From assembly GCA_039794405.1 (NCBI GenBank), contig JBDIVL010000012.1, positions 26,229-90,228 on the forward strand: a stretch of 64,000 bases of DNA, read 5' to 3'. How positions within the stretch are numbered: the first letter of the stretch is position 1; every line of letters starts with the position of its first letter. The DNA is from JBDIVL01 sp039794405. GTDB lineage: Bacteria > Planctomycetota > Brocadiia > Brocadiales > Brocadiaceae. Of the stretch, positions 25,973 to 34,141 are shown piece by piece. The notes beneath the pieces are model-generated. The model did no database searches and had not been told where the DNA came from. It saw only the letters and a list, made by a program, of their open reading frames with translations. The translations under genes were made by a program, and so were the position numbers.

Positions 25973-26839
25973 CTAGAGATGAATACCAAGGGCATTAGCA
26001 ATTCGGTGAAATTCATCATTGTTATGAAAAGAAATGGTAATCCTCCCCTTCCCTTTCCATTCCCTGATGCTAACCTTTGTTCCAAAGAATCTTCGGAATC
26101 GGTCCTCCAAATCCTTGATGTGCGGCGTAGAAGTCGCCGTGGTTGTTATTTTTTGAGGGACTGCTTGTTTTTTACCCGATGCGGCAAGTTCTTCTACGTC
26201 CCTTACGGAAAGTCCTTCTTTCACAACCTGCTCAAAAAGCCGCAACCGAGCATCCCTCCCTTGTACTGACAAAATTGCCCGGGCATGTCCCATAGATATT
26301 GTTCCACGTGAAACGTTGTCCTGGATTTCTTGTGGCAATTCCAAGAGACGGATATAATTTGTTACAGAGCTTCGATCTTTTCCCACTATTTGCGCAACCT
26401 GTTCTTGGGTAAGCTTAAATTTGTTGATCAATTCCTGGAATCCTTTGCCCTTTTCAATAGGGTTTAGGTCTTCTCTTTGGATATTTTCTATTAAGGCAAT
26501 TTCTAGGGTATTGAGGTCATCTGTCTGCCGTACGATAGCCGGTATTTCCTTTAAACCAATTTTTTTTGCCGCACGCCAACGACGTTCTCCGGCAATTAAC
26601 ATATATCCTTGTGATAGGGGTCGCACGATAACAGGTTGTAATATGCCATGCCTCTTTATGGATTCTACGAGTCCCATCATTTCTTCTTCATTAAAGAGAT
26701 CTCTTGGTTGGAGGTTGTTTGGCTGAATATCAGAAGGATTTAATTTCATAATTACCTCTTGCCCCACATTAGCCTCTATTCCAATAACACCACCAAGTAA
26801 GGACTGGAGGCCCCGACTGAGATTTTCCTTTTTAGACAT
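25973..26839 (-). CDS. parB: chromosome-partitioning protein ParB
   Basis: 288 aa. Opens with SKKENLSRGLQSLLGG, then the ParB/sulfiredoxin CTPase domain (PSDIQPNNLQPRDLFNEEEM..LVESIKRHGILQPV.VRP, GERRWRAAK, ENIQREDLNPIEKG), the helix-turn-helix (LTQEQVAQIVGKDRSSVTNYIRLL) and GHARAILS. The C-terminal dimer domain follows an Ala/Thr linker. No parA adjoins it in the window. A parS-like site lies within the gene and another just upstream, so it probably loads here. ParB-parS usually lies near the replication origin, although dnaA is not in view. Confidence 0.95.
   Translation of the reverse strand: MSKKENLSRGLQSLLGGVIGIEANVGQEVIMKLNPSDIQPNNLQPRDLFNEEEMMGLVESIKRHGILQPVIVRPLSQGYMLIAGERRWRAAKKIGLKEIPAIVRQTDDLNTLEIALIENIQREDLNPIEKGKGFQELINKFKLTQEQVAQIVGKDRSSVTNYIRLLELPQEIQDNVSRGTISMGHARAILSVQGRDARLRLFEQVVKEGLSVRDVEELAASGKKQAVPQKITTTATSTPHIKDLEDRFRRFFGTKVSIREWKGKGRITISFHNNDEFHRIANALGIHL
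26300..26315 (+). promoter_or_regulatory. parS: parS site inside parB
   Basis: TGTTCCACGTGAAACG matches the classical TGTTCCACGTGAAACA site in 15 of 16 positions. Confidence 0.85.
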
Positions 26840-27009
26840 GATAAAGACTCCTTTTTTTGTTGTTTGTTTTCAGTTGCATTTCATTGTAACGGATGCTAGT
26901 ATCTAGCTTGGAATTAATGCTGGGGATTTTTAATAATGGCCTGCTAAACTCTTCACTATTTTACATACGTAAGATAAAACAGCGCCATTACCTGTGAAAC
27001 AAAATTAGA

Positions 27010-27025
27010 CGTTTCACGTGAAACA
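27010..27025 (+). promoter_or_regulatory. parS: parS site upstream of parB, within a larger palindrome
   Basis: CGTTTCACGTGAAACA matches the second common parS form (TGTTTCACGTGAAACA) in 15 of 16 positions. It is nested in an outer inverted repeat, AAAATTAG (27001-27008) and CTAATTTT (27027-27034). It sits 21 bp before the permease start codon. Confidence 0.85.
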
Positions 27026-27045
27026 CCTAATTTTGTGTTTAGTGT

Positions 27046-27879
27046 ATGAGATTTTTTAGAATTTGCAAGTCTTTTATGGATAGATGTATTGTACCTATTG
27101 CCTTCAATACGGCAAGAGAGATTACACGACAGCCAATATTTTACTGTATTCTATGTGGAGGGATTGGGCTAATACTCTTCTCATTTGCTTTTACCCTATT
27201 TGTCTTTGGAGAAGAAACCCGAATGATAAAGGAAATGGGGATATCAACCATTACCATTTGTTGTCTCTGTCTTGCCTCATTATGTGCAACAAATGCCATA
27301 TCCAGAGAAATAGAAAAAGGTACTCTGATAACCTTATTATCTAAACCTATTAGCAAGAAGGCTATTCTGCTGGGTAAGTTTTTTGGAATACTCTGTGTTG
27401 TGCTTTTTACCTGTATGATAATGGGGATTGTTCTTGTATTTTCTTTAAGCATGAAGGATGCACGTGATTTTCATACCAGTCTGTTCTCTTCTTTTGTCTA
27501 TGTAAGTTATTCAACCTTTTTTCAGTTTCTTTTTTCATTCTTGCAAGTTTCTATTATGTGTTCAATTGCTGTTGCGAGTTCTCTCTATTTACCAATGGCA
27601 GCCAACGTTAGCCTTTGCATAAGTATTTACATTATTGGAAATTTAACGAGCCTTTTCTATAACTTATTACGAGAAAGTAAAGATGGTTTTCCATGGTATA
27701 TTTCTCTTCTTTATGTAATTTTCCCAAATCTAGAGAGCTTTAGTTCTATTGGTATGGGAAATTGGGTTGAAAAATTTAGTGTGGGCTATATGGCATTGCT
27801 TATAACGTATGCCATCCTATATATAACAATGGTAATGACACTAGCACTCCATTTTTTTGATAGTAAAGAATGTTATTAA
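27046..27879 (+). CDS. ABC-2 type transporter permease
   Basis: 277 aa with about six hydrophobic segments. The ABC-2 signature is seen in SREIEKGTLITLLSKPISKKAILLGKFFGIL, the cytoplasmic loop following the second membrane span, followed by the remaining spans. Such permeases pair with a separate ATPase, which is not in this window. The nearest upstream gene is divergent parB. Substrate unknown. Confidence 0.8.
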   Translation: MRFFRICKSFMDRCIVPIAFNTAREITRQPIFYCILCGGIGLILFSFAFTLFVFGEETRMIKEMGISTITICCLCLASLCATNAISREIEKGTLITLLSKPISKKAILLGKFFGILCVVLFTCMIMGIVLVFSLSMKDARDFHTSLFSSFVYVSYSTFFQFLFSFLQVSIMCSIAVASSLYLPMAANVSLCISIYIIGNLTSLFYNLLRESKDGFPWYISLLYVIFPNLESFSSIGMGNWVEKFSVGYMALLITYAILYITMVMTLALHFFDSKECY

Positions 27880-27911
27880 TTTTTGTCTATTATGCATGAA
27901 AGGACTTATGA

Positions 27912-28640
27912 TTGATATACGGTGTAATAGGCGATATACACAGCAATTATGATGCATTAACCGCAGTTGCCCATAAATTACAAGAAGAGCAAGTCGATAA
28001 GGTATTGTGTGTAGGAGATATTGTTGGCTATGCCGCTGAACCAGTAAAATGTATTGATTTAATACGTGAATTAAACTGTACAGTCGTAGCAGGAAATCAT
28101 GACTATGCAGCAGTAGGAAAATTTCCCATGAGCTACTTTCATGCAGATGCAAAGGCTGCAATCTTATGGACAATACAGCAACTTTCAGATGAACATATAG
28201 ACTACTTAAAAAGCTTACCACTGGTAACAAAGCTGGACGGTATTACCCTTGTACACGGATCCTTAAATCATCCTGAATTTTTTGATTATATTTTATCCGC
28301 AGCAGACGCCCAAATGAGTTTCGATCTCTTAAAAACCCCAATTTGTTTTTATGGTCATACCCATATACCGTTAGCACTTCTGTTAGATAAAGGGAATATC
28401 TATATAAATAGAGAAAACACTTTAGACTTAAATAATAGGGAAAAGGTACTAATTAATGTGGGGAGTGTTGGACAGCCAAGGGATTGGGATCTCAGGGCCT
28501 CCTGCGCTATTTATAATACTGAAGAAAATATCGTGAGGATACATCGTGTTAAATATAACATCAGTGATGCCGTTGGAAAGATATATTTGGCAGGCTTACC
28601 AGGAATAAATGCCTTGCGGCTAACGGAGAGCGTCTTATAA
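27912..28640 (+). CDS. calcineurin-like phosphoesterase (YfcE/MJ0936 type)
   Basis: 242 aa. Metal-binding motifs in order: GDIHSN near the start, GDIVGY, GNHDYA, then VHGS and the closing GHTHIP; the C-terminal strand contains INVGSVGQPRD. This is a two-metal phosphodiesterase or phosphatase fold. The start is TTG at 27912, since a stop lies directly upstream in frame and the motif begins at once; an AAAGGA site is 8 bases before it. Substrate not predictable. Confidence 0.88.
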   Translation: MIYGVIGDIHSNYDALTAVAHKLQEEQVDKVLCVGDIVGYAAEPVKCIDLIRELNCTVVAGNHDYAAVGKFPMSYFHADAKAAILWTIQQLSDEHIDYLKSLPLVTKLDGITLVHGSLNHPEFFDYILSAADAQMSFDLLKTPICFYGHTHIPLALLLDKGNIYINRENTLDLNNREKVLINVGSVGQPRDWDLRASCAIYNTEENIVRIHRVKYNISDAVGKIYLAGLPGINALRLTESVL

Positions 28641-28737
28641 TGCTAGCAATTATAAGTTGCTATCCAGCAAGGGTTTAATAAGAAACAATGCATAATTCTT
28701 ACCGATATCCTAGAATACCCTGATTTCAGAACAGCAA

Positions 28738-30318
28738 TTACAGTTGAATGAAATAGGCATCTTCTATATGGCCTAATTGTTCAATTTCCTTAAGGCATTC
28801 CCGCGGTAGTAATGCATCTACATTCATAATGGTAATGGCATTGCCTCCAATTTCTTTTCTACCAAATGACATTTGGGCTATATTTATTTTTTTACGACCG
28901 AGAAGGGAACCAATATCACCGATCAGACCTGGTTTATCTTTACCGAAGAGAACAAGCATGTGCTCGTTCAGCGCCGCCTCTATACCATAGCCATTTATAT
29001 TCACAATCCTCGGCTCATTTTTACCGAAGACCGTTCCCGATATAAGGGTATGGTTTTTTTGGTTACTAATTCTGGCAGTTACCAGGCTTGTGAAATCACT
29101 AACCTCACTGCTGGTGGTTACATTAATCTTGATACCCCGCTCTGCCAGTAAAACAGGTGCACTAACCATATTAACACCATCTTCAAGAGAAGGCCTAAGT
29201 AATCCAACCAGGAGGCTATCAGTAACAAGTCGAATATTCTTTCTGCAAATTTCTCCTGTATAAATAATATCTATTGTCTGGATACCATCTTTTGCAAGCT
29301 GGACAAGGAGTGATCCCATTTTTTCTGCAAGTATGATATACGGCTTTAGACTCATGTACTCTTCAGGGTTGTACGGGGGAAGGTTAACTGCATTCCTGAA
29401 TCCTTTCCCTGTGAGTGCATCCGCCATTTGTTCTGCAGCTTCAACAGCAACCGCAAATTGAGCCTCCTCCGTTGACGCGCCCAAGTGAGGTGTTACAATA
29501 ACCTGGTCCAATTCGAGGAGTTTATTACCTACAGGCGGTTCCGTACTAAATACGTCCAGAGCTGCTCCTGCAACATGGCCATTTTTTATCGCTTGATAGA
29601 GGTCTTCTTCGGATACGATCCCACCTCTTGCACAGTTGATAATTCGAACACCTTTCTTCATACGAGAAAACTCGTTTTGTCTTATAAGATTTTTTGTTTC
29701 ACTATTATAGGGAACATGAATCGTAATATAATCAGCTTGCGAAAGCAATTCGTCTAAATTCTTTGTAATATGAATACTGTATTGAGAAGTAATTTCTTGA
29801 GAAATAAATGGATCATACCCGATCACCTTCATGTCTAAGGCTACAGCCCGTTTTGCTACTTGCCTTCCTACCCTGCCGAGACCAACAATGCCAATGGTTT
29901 TTCCGGCGATCTGGATACCTGTAAACTGCTTTCTTTCCCATTTACCCGCTTTCATAGAAGAACATGCCTGAGGAATATATCTCGAAAGGGCAAATACCAT
30001 TGCAACGGTATGCTCAGCAGTGGAGGTAATATTGCCCTCTGGCGTATTCATAACAACAACCCCTTTTTTTGTAGCAGCGGAAACATCCACATTATCAACC
30101 CCAACACCAGCCCGGCAAATAGCCTTAAGTTTGTCAACCTTTTCTAGCAAAGAAGCTGTAATTTTTGTACCACTTCGCAAGATAATTCCATCACAGGTAG
30201 TAATAATGTCTTTTAGCTCATCTGCTTTTATACCGGGTTTTTTTAAGACATTGAGTCCTGCATCTTCAAGTATTTTAACGCATACATCTGGAAGTTCATC
30301 CGCAATTAAAACCAGCAT
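28738..30318 (-). CDS. serA: D-3-phosphoglycerate dehydrogenase
   Basis: 526 aa from the ATG at 30318, which follows an AGGA site; another ATG 15 bases earlier overlaps that site. Catalytic-domain motifs include RSGTKITA.LLEK...L.AI.RAGVGVDNVD, the NAD-binding GKTIGIVGLGRVGRQVAKRA, NCARGGIV and PHLGASTEEAQ. An intervening ASB domain (~310-440) and a C-terminal ACT domain (MLVLFGKDKPGLIGDIGSLLG) mark the long, serine-regulated type. First step of serine synthesis. Transcribed alone, convergent with the phosphoesterase. Confidence 0.96.
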   Translation of the reverse strand: MLVLIADELPDVCVKILEDAGLNVLKKPGIKADELKDIITTCDGIILRSGTKITASLLEKVDKLKAICRAGVGVDNVDVSAATKKGVVVMNTPEGNITSTAEHTVAMVFALSRYIPQACSSMKAGKWERKQFTGIQIAGKTIGIVGLGRVGRQVAKRAVALDMKVIGYDPFISQEITSQYSIHITKNLDELLSQADYITIHVPYNSETKNLIRQNEFSRMKKGVRIINCARGGIVSEEDLYQAIKNGHVAGAALDVFSTEPPVGNKLLELDQVIVTPHLGASTEEAQFAVAVEAAEQMADALTGKGFRNAVNLPPYNPEEYMSLKPYIILAEKMGSLLVQLAKDGIQTIDIIYTGEICRKNIRLVTDSLLVGLLRPSLEDGVNMVSAPVLLAERGIKINVTTSSEVSDFTSLVTARISNQKNHTLISGTVFGKNEPRIVNINGYGIEAALNEHMLVLFGKDKPGLIGDIGSLLGRKKINIAQMSFGRKEIGGNAITIMNVDALLPRECLKEIEQLGHIEDAYFIQL

Positions 30319-30535
30319 GTCATCCTCTTTCAAAATAATTAATCAACGAAAATAATTTTATTACCTTTCATTTGATTTAAAAATCATAAAAAATTTATTT
30401 TAACAATTCTCTAGAATAAAATCAATTTTAAACTATTTACTTTAGGGCTTTAGAAATGATTGCGATAGGTAAAATTTTTTGTTAAAATATTTCGTTATAA
30501 ACAGCTTTTATTTTTAACTATGGAGCATTATTAAA

Positions 30536-31639
30536 ATGAAAAATATGTTTCGGAAGAAAAGCATGATTTATATAGCATTCATTATGCTTTTTTTGTTTAT
30601 TATTTCTTTAAGTGCAAAAAGTATTGAGGCTAAGGATGAGTCCCGAACCGTCTTAAAGAATTTGGATGAATTCCAAAAATCGCTCGCTGATTGGATGCAG
30701 AATTTTGATACACTCAGCGCTAAATTTGAAGCCCTTGAAAAAAACGTAAACGCCAGTTTAGCACCGGTATTGGAAGCGACGAAAGATATAAAGGGAATGG
30801 AAGAAAGACTGACTTCAATTATTTCCAGGATAACAACTGTAGAACGAAGTGCATCAGTAACAGAAATTAGTGCAACAATAAACTCCTTTAATGAGACTCT
30901 TTCCGTTATAAAAAAATTGTTGTCAGATTTAACAAAACGCGTTGAGGACCAAGAGGTAAAATCGGCTGTACTTGAGAAAAGATACCAGGAAGCACAGCGA
31001 CCGTTAGAACCAATTAAAAAAGCTATTGATGACTTAAATAAATCGGTAACAGAAAAACTTGGTGAACAGGAAAAAAGGATTGCTTCTGTTGATGAACGTT
31101 TCAGAACGCAGGTACAATCTTTTGAAGAGCAGACAAAGACTATTGGGGATTTACAAAAACAGGTAAGAAAACTGGAAACAGCCGGTATAGCCGCAGTTGG
31201 TACGGCAACAGCATTAGTACCACAGGTCCCTGCAGGAGTAGAAACCGTAAAGGCTGCTGAGGGTACAGAAACAGCTAAAGTGGCAGAAGGCCCTGGCCCT
31301 GAAGTTGTAGAAGAGGAGGTTAAGAAACGAGCCCCAACACCGGAAGAAGAAGGCTTTCAGGAAATTGGCGAAGGTTTTTATATACGAAATGTAAGCCTCT
31401 TCCCATTCGGTTCATCTTCACAGATAAAAGGTGAGATAAAAAATTTATCAGATATGGACAGTAGTATTGCCGTCTTCGGAATTAAGATTTACAATAATTC
31501 CAATGTACCGTTATTCACACAAGACTTTTCAGTCAAGACATTCAAAAAAGGTGAAATCCGAACCTTTAATGAAATCATAAGCGGATATTCGCCATTAGAA
31601 ATAGCCAAATATGAAATTGCCTCAAAAAGGAGATACTAA
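30536..31639 (+). CDS. exported coiled-coil protein
   Basis: 367 aa. Signal peptide or membrane anchor at residues ~9-33 (MIYIAFIMLFLFIISLSAKS). Residues ~35-220 have strong heptad character (LEKNV, IKKLLSDLTKRVEDQEVKSAVLEKRYQEA), indicating a long coiled coil. A linker rich in Ala, Val, Glu and Pro follows (~225-280). The last ~90 residues form a beta-rich domain (GFYIRNVSLFPFGSSSQIKGEIKNLSDMD) resembling FxLYD-type domains. Probably a periplasmic structural protein. It overlaps or closely precedes the next gene, so they form an operon. I do not recognise an exact family. Confidence 0.75.
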   Translation: MKNMFRKKSMIYIAFIMLFLFIISLSAKSIEAKDESRTVLKNLDEFQKSLADWMQNFDTLSAKFEALEKNVNASLAPVLEATKDIKGMEERLTSIISRITTVERSASVTEISATINSFNETLSVIKKLLSDLTKRVEDQEVKSAVLEKRYQEAQRPLEPIKKAIDDLNKSVTEKLGEQEKRIASVDERFRTQVQSFEEQTKTIGDLQKQVRKLETAGIAAVGTATALVPQVPAGVETVKAAEGTETAKVAEGPGPEVVEEEVKKRAPTPEEEGFQEIGEGFYIRNVSLFPFGSSSQIKGEIKNLSDMDSSIAVFGIKIYNNSNVPLFTQDFSVKTFKKGEIRTFNEIISGYSPLEIAKYEIASKRRY

Positions 31640-31643
31640 AGAG

Positions 31644-32444
31644 TTGGCTAGATATAAAATTTTCTTTGTTTTGCTTTTCCTCCATCTGGTAAGTATCCAC
31701 TTACCAGAGAACGTATTTGCCGCTGAAGAGGAGTACCCAGATATGGTTTTAATACCTGCCGGTGAATTTACCATGGGTGACAGTACTTATTATAATTGGA
31801 CATTTATGCTTGCATATAATATTTACGACGGTCCTGAACACCCTGTATACCTGGATGCTTACTACATTGATAAATATGAAGTAACGAATGAGCAATATAA
31901 AAAATTTGTTGAGGCAACAGGCTATCGTATGCCACGTTGCTGGAATGATTCAAGATTCAATCAACCCGACCAGCCAGTAGTTGGAATAACCTGGGAAGAT
32001 GCCGCTGCCTACGCGAAGTGGGTTGGAAAGAGATTACCAACTGAAGCTGAGTGGGAAAAAGCAGCACGAGGAACAGACAAACGGTTGTGGCCATGGGGAA
32101 ATAAATTCGATAAAGAGAAATGTAATGTTTGGGAATCTGGAACTGCCGGGCTCAGATCAACAACGCCTGTTGGAAAGTATGAGAATGGTAAAAGTCCTTT
32201 CGGGTGTTTTGATATGGCAGGAAATGTATGGGAATGGTGCGCCGACTGGTATGACCAAAGGTACTATTATATATCTCCTAAAAATAATCCTATAGGTCCA
32301 GAATCAGGCACGCAAAGAATTATTCGTGGTGGTGGTTTTCTCTATTTTGGGCATTACGCCCGATGTGCTGCACGGTATCGTGCGCCTTGGTATACCGAAA
32401 GCCCTCAAATTGGATTTCGTTGTGTAAAATCAGTTGAAAAATGA
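31644..32444 (+). CDS. exported FGE-sulfatase (formylglycine-generating enzyme-like) domain protein
   Basis: About 266 aa from a TTG at 31644, which follows an AGGAG site and starts a signal peptide (ARYKIFFVLLFLHLVS); the ATG at 31611 overlaps the upstream gene and has no site. Domain features: MVLIPAGEFTMGD, YYIDKYEVTNEQYKKFV, V.GITWEDAAAYAKWVGKRLPTEAEWEKAARG, PFGCFDMAGNVWEWCADWY and RIIRGGGF...GFRCV. The Cys pair that forms the active site in true formylglycine-generating enzymes is not seen after RGGGF (it reads LYFGHYARCAAR). A binding or structural role, or a different chemistry, is therefore more likely than sulfatase maturation. Confidence 0.85.
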   Translation: MARYKIFFVLLFLHLVSIHLPENVFAAEEEYPDMVLIPAGEFTMGDSTYYNWTFMLAYNIYDGPEHPVYLDAYYIDKYEVTNEQYKKFVEATGYRMPRCWNDSRFNQPDQPVVGITWEDAAAYAKWVGKRLPTEAEWEKAARGTDKRLWPWGNKFDKEKCNVWESGTAGLRSTTPVGKYENGKSPFGCFDMAGNVWEWCADWYDQRYYYISPKNNPIGPESGTQRIIRGGGFLYFGHYARCAARYRAPWYTESPQIGFRCVKSVEK

Positions 32445-32465
32445 CTTTGTATGGTACAATGTCCT

Positions 32466-32490
32466 TGTAACACTAAAAGCGTTACATTTT
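32466..32490 (+). terminator. weak terminator-like hairpin
   Basis: TGTAACAC and GCGTTACA can pair with one mismatch around a short A-rich loop, followed by TTTTCACGG. It lies 20 bp after the FGE-like gene and before the end of the convergent gene. Confidence 0.35.
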
Positions 32491-33056
32491 CACGGTATTT
32501 TCTCAAATTGAATTTTTACCTTATCCCCTTCGTTTTTCAATGATTCCAAAAATATATCAACTTCCAAAGTAGGATATCTTTCTATTAAAAGAGCCCTAGC
32601 CTTTCTTAAATCTGCACATAGGTTTTCATATTCCGCTATTTCAGAACCAAAGGATACGGACCCTCCATACGCACCACAATCCTTATGGCTGATAATAACA
32701 ACATGCTTCACAAGATGAAGCCCCACCGAAAGGGCAAATTTGCTGAAAAGTAATGCCCTTGTTTCGGGATTTACTAAGTTATAAATACTGCCTGGTATAG
32801 AAATGTGGTCATAATTATCCTTGAGGCTTAACGTTTCATTTATGAATTCCTGATTTGCAATGGCAAACCGATAATCAATGCATGTAATTACTAAAGTATC
32901 ACAATCGTATCTAGCGGTATCATCAGCAACGGTAGTAGCTATTTGTTGGTTGTCCAATAATACGTCTGGAGAAGATGCTCTATGATAGGCACACCCTATT
33001 GGAATGATAAGCAAAAGGATTATCAAGAGATAAATTACTTTTAAATTTTTTTTCAT
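32490..33056 (-). CDS. exported beta-carbonic anhydrase-like protein
   Basis: 188 aa from the ATG at 33056, which starts a signal peptide (KKNLKVIYLLIILLLIIPIGC; a Cys follows, so a lipoprotein is possible though the lipobox is imperfect). The mature part carries the zinc signature of beta-carbonic anhydrases: TCIDYR (Cys, Asp-x-Arg dyad) and ISHKDCG (His and Cys ligands), separated by about 60 residues, plus HISIPGSIYNLV in place of the usual AN. The protein is shorter than typical beta-CAs. Activity is unproven; the ligands are all there. A paralog follows on the same strand at 33272-33856. Likely in a compartment outside the cytoplasm. Confidence 0.8.
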   Translation of the reverse strand: MKKNLKVIYLLIILLLIIPIGCAYHRASSPDVLLDNQQIATTVADDTARYDCDTLVITCIDYRFAIANQEFINETLSLKDNYDHISIPGSIYNLVNPETRALLFSKFALSVGLHLVKHVVIISHKDCGAYGGSVSFGSEIAEYENLCADLRKARALLIERYPTLEVDIFLESLKNEGDKVKIQFEKIP

Positions 33057-33144
33057 TTGTGCACTTGATAGGTATTTTAAATATTCTGTGATAAAATAAA
33101 TACTCAATTTTAACCTTTCTTCTAATTAACTTGCCCAATATTGT

Positions 33145-33247
33145 TTAGAAGTCATCCCAAAACCCTAATTTAGCATCTATAATCATTTGAAAATATAATG
33201 TTTATAAGGGTGTCCAATACAGAAATAGGTTTTGGGATAACTTCTAA
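33145..33247. repeat. MITE-like inverted repeat
   Basis: Left arm 33145-33167 (begins TTAGAAGTCATCCCAAAACC) and right arm 33226-33247 (ends TTTTGGGATAACTTCTAA) are inverse-complementary apart from one substitution and one inserted C, with about 58 bp between. No coding capacity. The ends look like insertion-sequence terminal repeats, so a MITE or IS remnant is likely. It lies between the two carbonic anhydrase-like genes. Confidence 0.7.
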
Positions 33248-33271
33248 ATTCTTTCATTGCATATCCCAATC

Positions 33272-33856
33272 CTACAAAATTTGTTTAAAATTATATATCC
33301 GCTGATGATCCCTAAAAAGAACCGTACCATAATATAAATATACCCGTAAATGAGGATATTTTATCCGCATAAGCTTTTTAGCCTTTTTTAAATCCTTACT
33401 AATTGTTCTATATTCTTCTGCCGGTTCTGAAAAATTTTTAGAACCTCCGTAGCCACTGCTACAGTCTTGGTGACCAAGAATAATAATGCGTTTTACACGA
33501 TGTAATCGTACGGAAACACCGAAGGTATTTAAAACGAGATCCCTTGTTTTTGAGTCCATAAGATTGCGAATAGAACCAGGAATAGAGATGTAATCATAAT
33601 TCCCCTTTAATCCCAATCTATTGTTTATAAATTCTTGTGTTGCTGTAGTAAATCGAAAATCGGTGCAGGTAATTACCAACGCATCACACCAGTGAGCTTT
33701 TCTATCAAAAAAACTTGAATACCTATTGGTCTTTCCCGATTGTTTTTCACTTACTATTTCACCTAATGCCAGAGAAATGTTTCCCACAGATGCAGCAATA
33801 GAAAACAAAACGGCAATAATAAAATATTTTCTTAATATTCCTTTTATATAGTTCAT
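33272..33856 (-). CDS. exported beta-carbonic anhydrase-like protein (paralog)
   Basis: 194 aa. Signal peptide (KYFIIAVLFSIAASVGNISLALG). Same zinc-site pattern as its neighbour: TCTDFR and LGHQDCS, with YISIPGSIRNLM between. Cys, Asp-Arg, His and Cys positions are conserved, so the fold and metal site are probably intact. Overall similarity with the neighbouring gene is moderate (VITCTDFRFTTATQEFIN against VITCIDYRFAIANQEFIN). The two genes are the result of an old duplication and have a mobile-element-like repeat between them. Confidence 0.8.
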   Translation of the reverse strand: MNYIKGILRKYFIIAVLFSIAASVGNISLALGEIVSEKQSGKTNRYSSFFDRKAHWCDALVITCTDFRFTTATQEFINNRLGLKGNYDYISIPGSIRNLMDSKTRDLVLNTFGVSVRLHRVKRIIILGHQDCSSGYGGSKNFSEPAEEYRTISKDLKKAKKLMRIKYPHLRVYLYYGTVLFRDHQRIYNFKQIL

Positions 33857-34081
33857 AGAGCTATTTGTATCTGTTGAAAAATTTCATAAAATTTAAGCTA
33901 AATTTAAATCTCGGAATCTCTGTTCGGTAATTCCGACCCTTTAAGCTTGCAGGGCCGTGACCTTTTGCAACACCTTTAAAGATTAATAGCAAACATTATT
34001 CCACTAAAAAAATAAAAATATAAGTGCTTTATATAGAAAGTGATAGTGTAAAAGTGTATTTTTTTTAAATTAAGCAAAACA

Positions 34082-34110
34082 AAAAAACGGCTCTTTTGAG
34101 CCGTTTTTTT
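34082..34110 (-). terminator. bidirectional rho-independent terminator
   Basis: Stem ACGGCTC/GAGCCGT around a short TTTT-type loop, with A-tract before and T-tract after, so it works in both directions. It lies 30 bp beyond the stop of the SPFH gene. Confidence 0.8.
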
Positions 34111-34141
34111 AGATCCTAAAGATAGAACGAAAAGTAATCTG

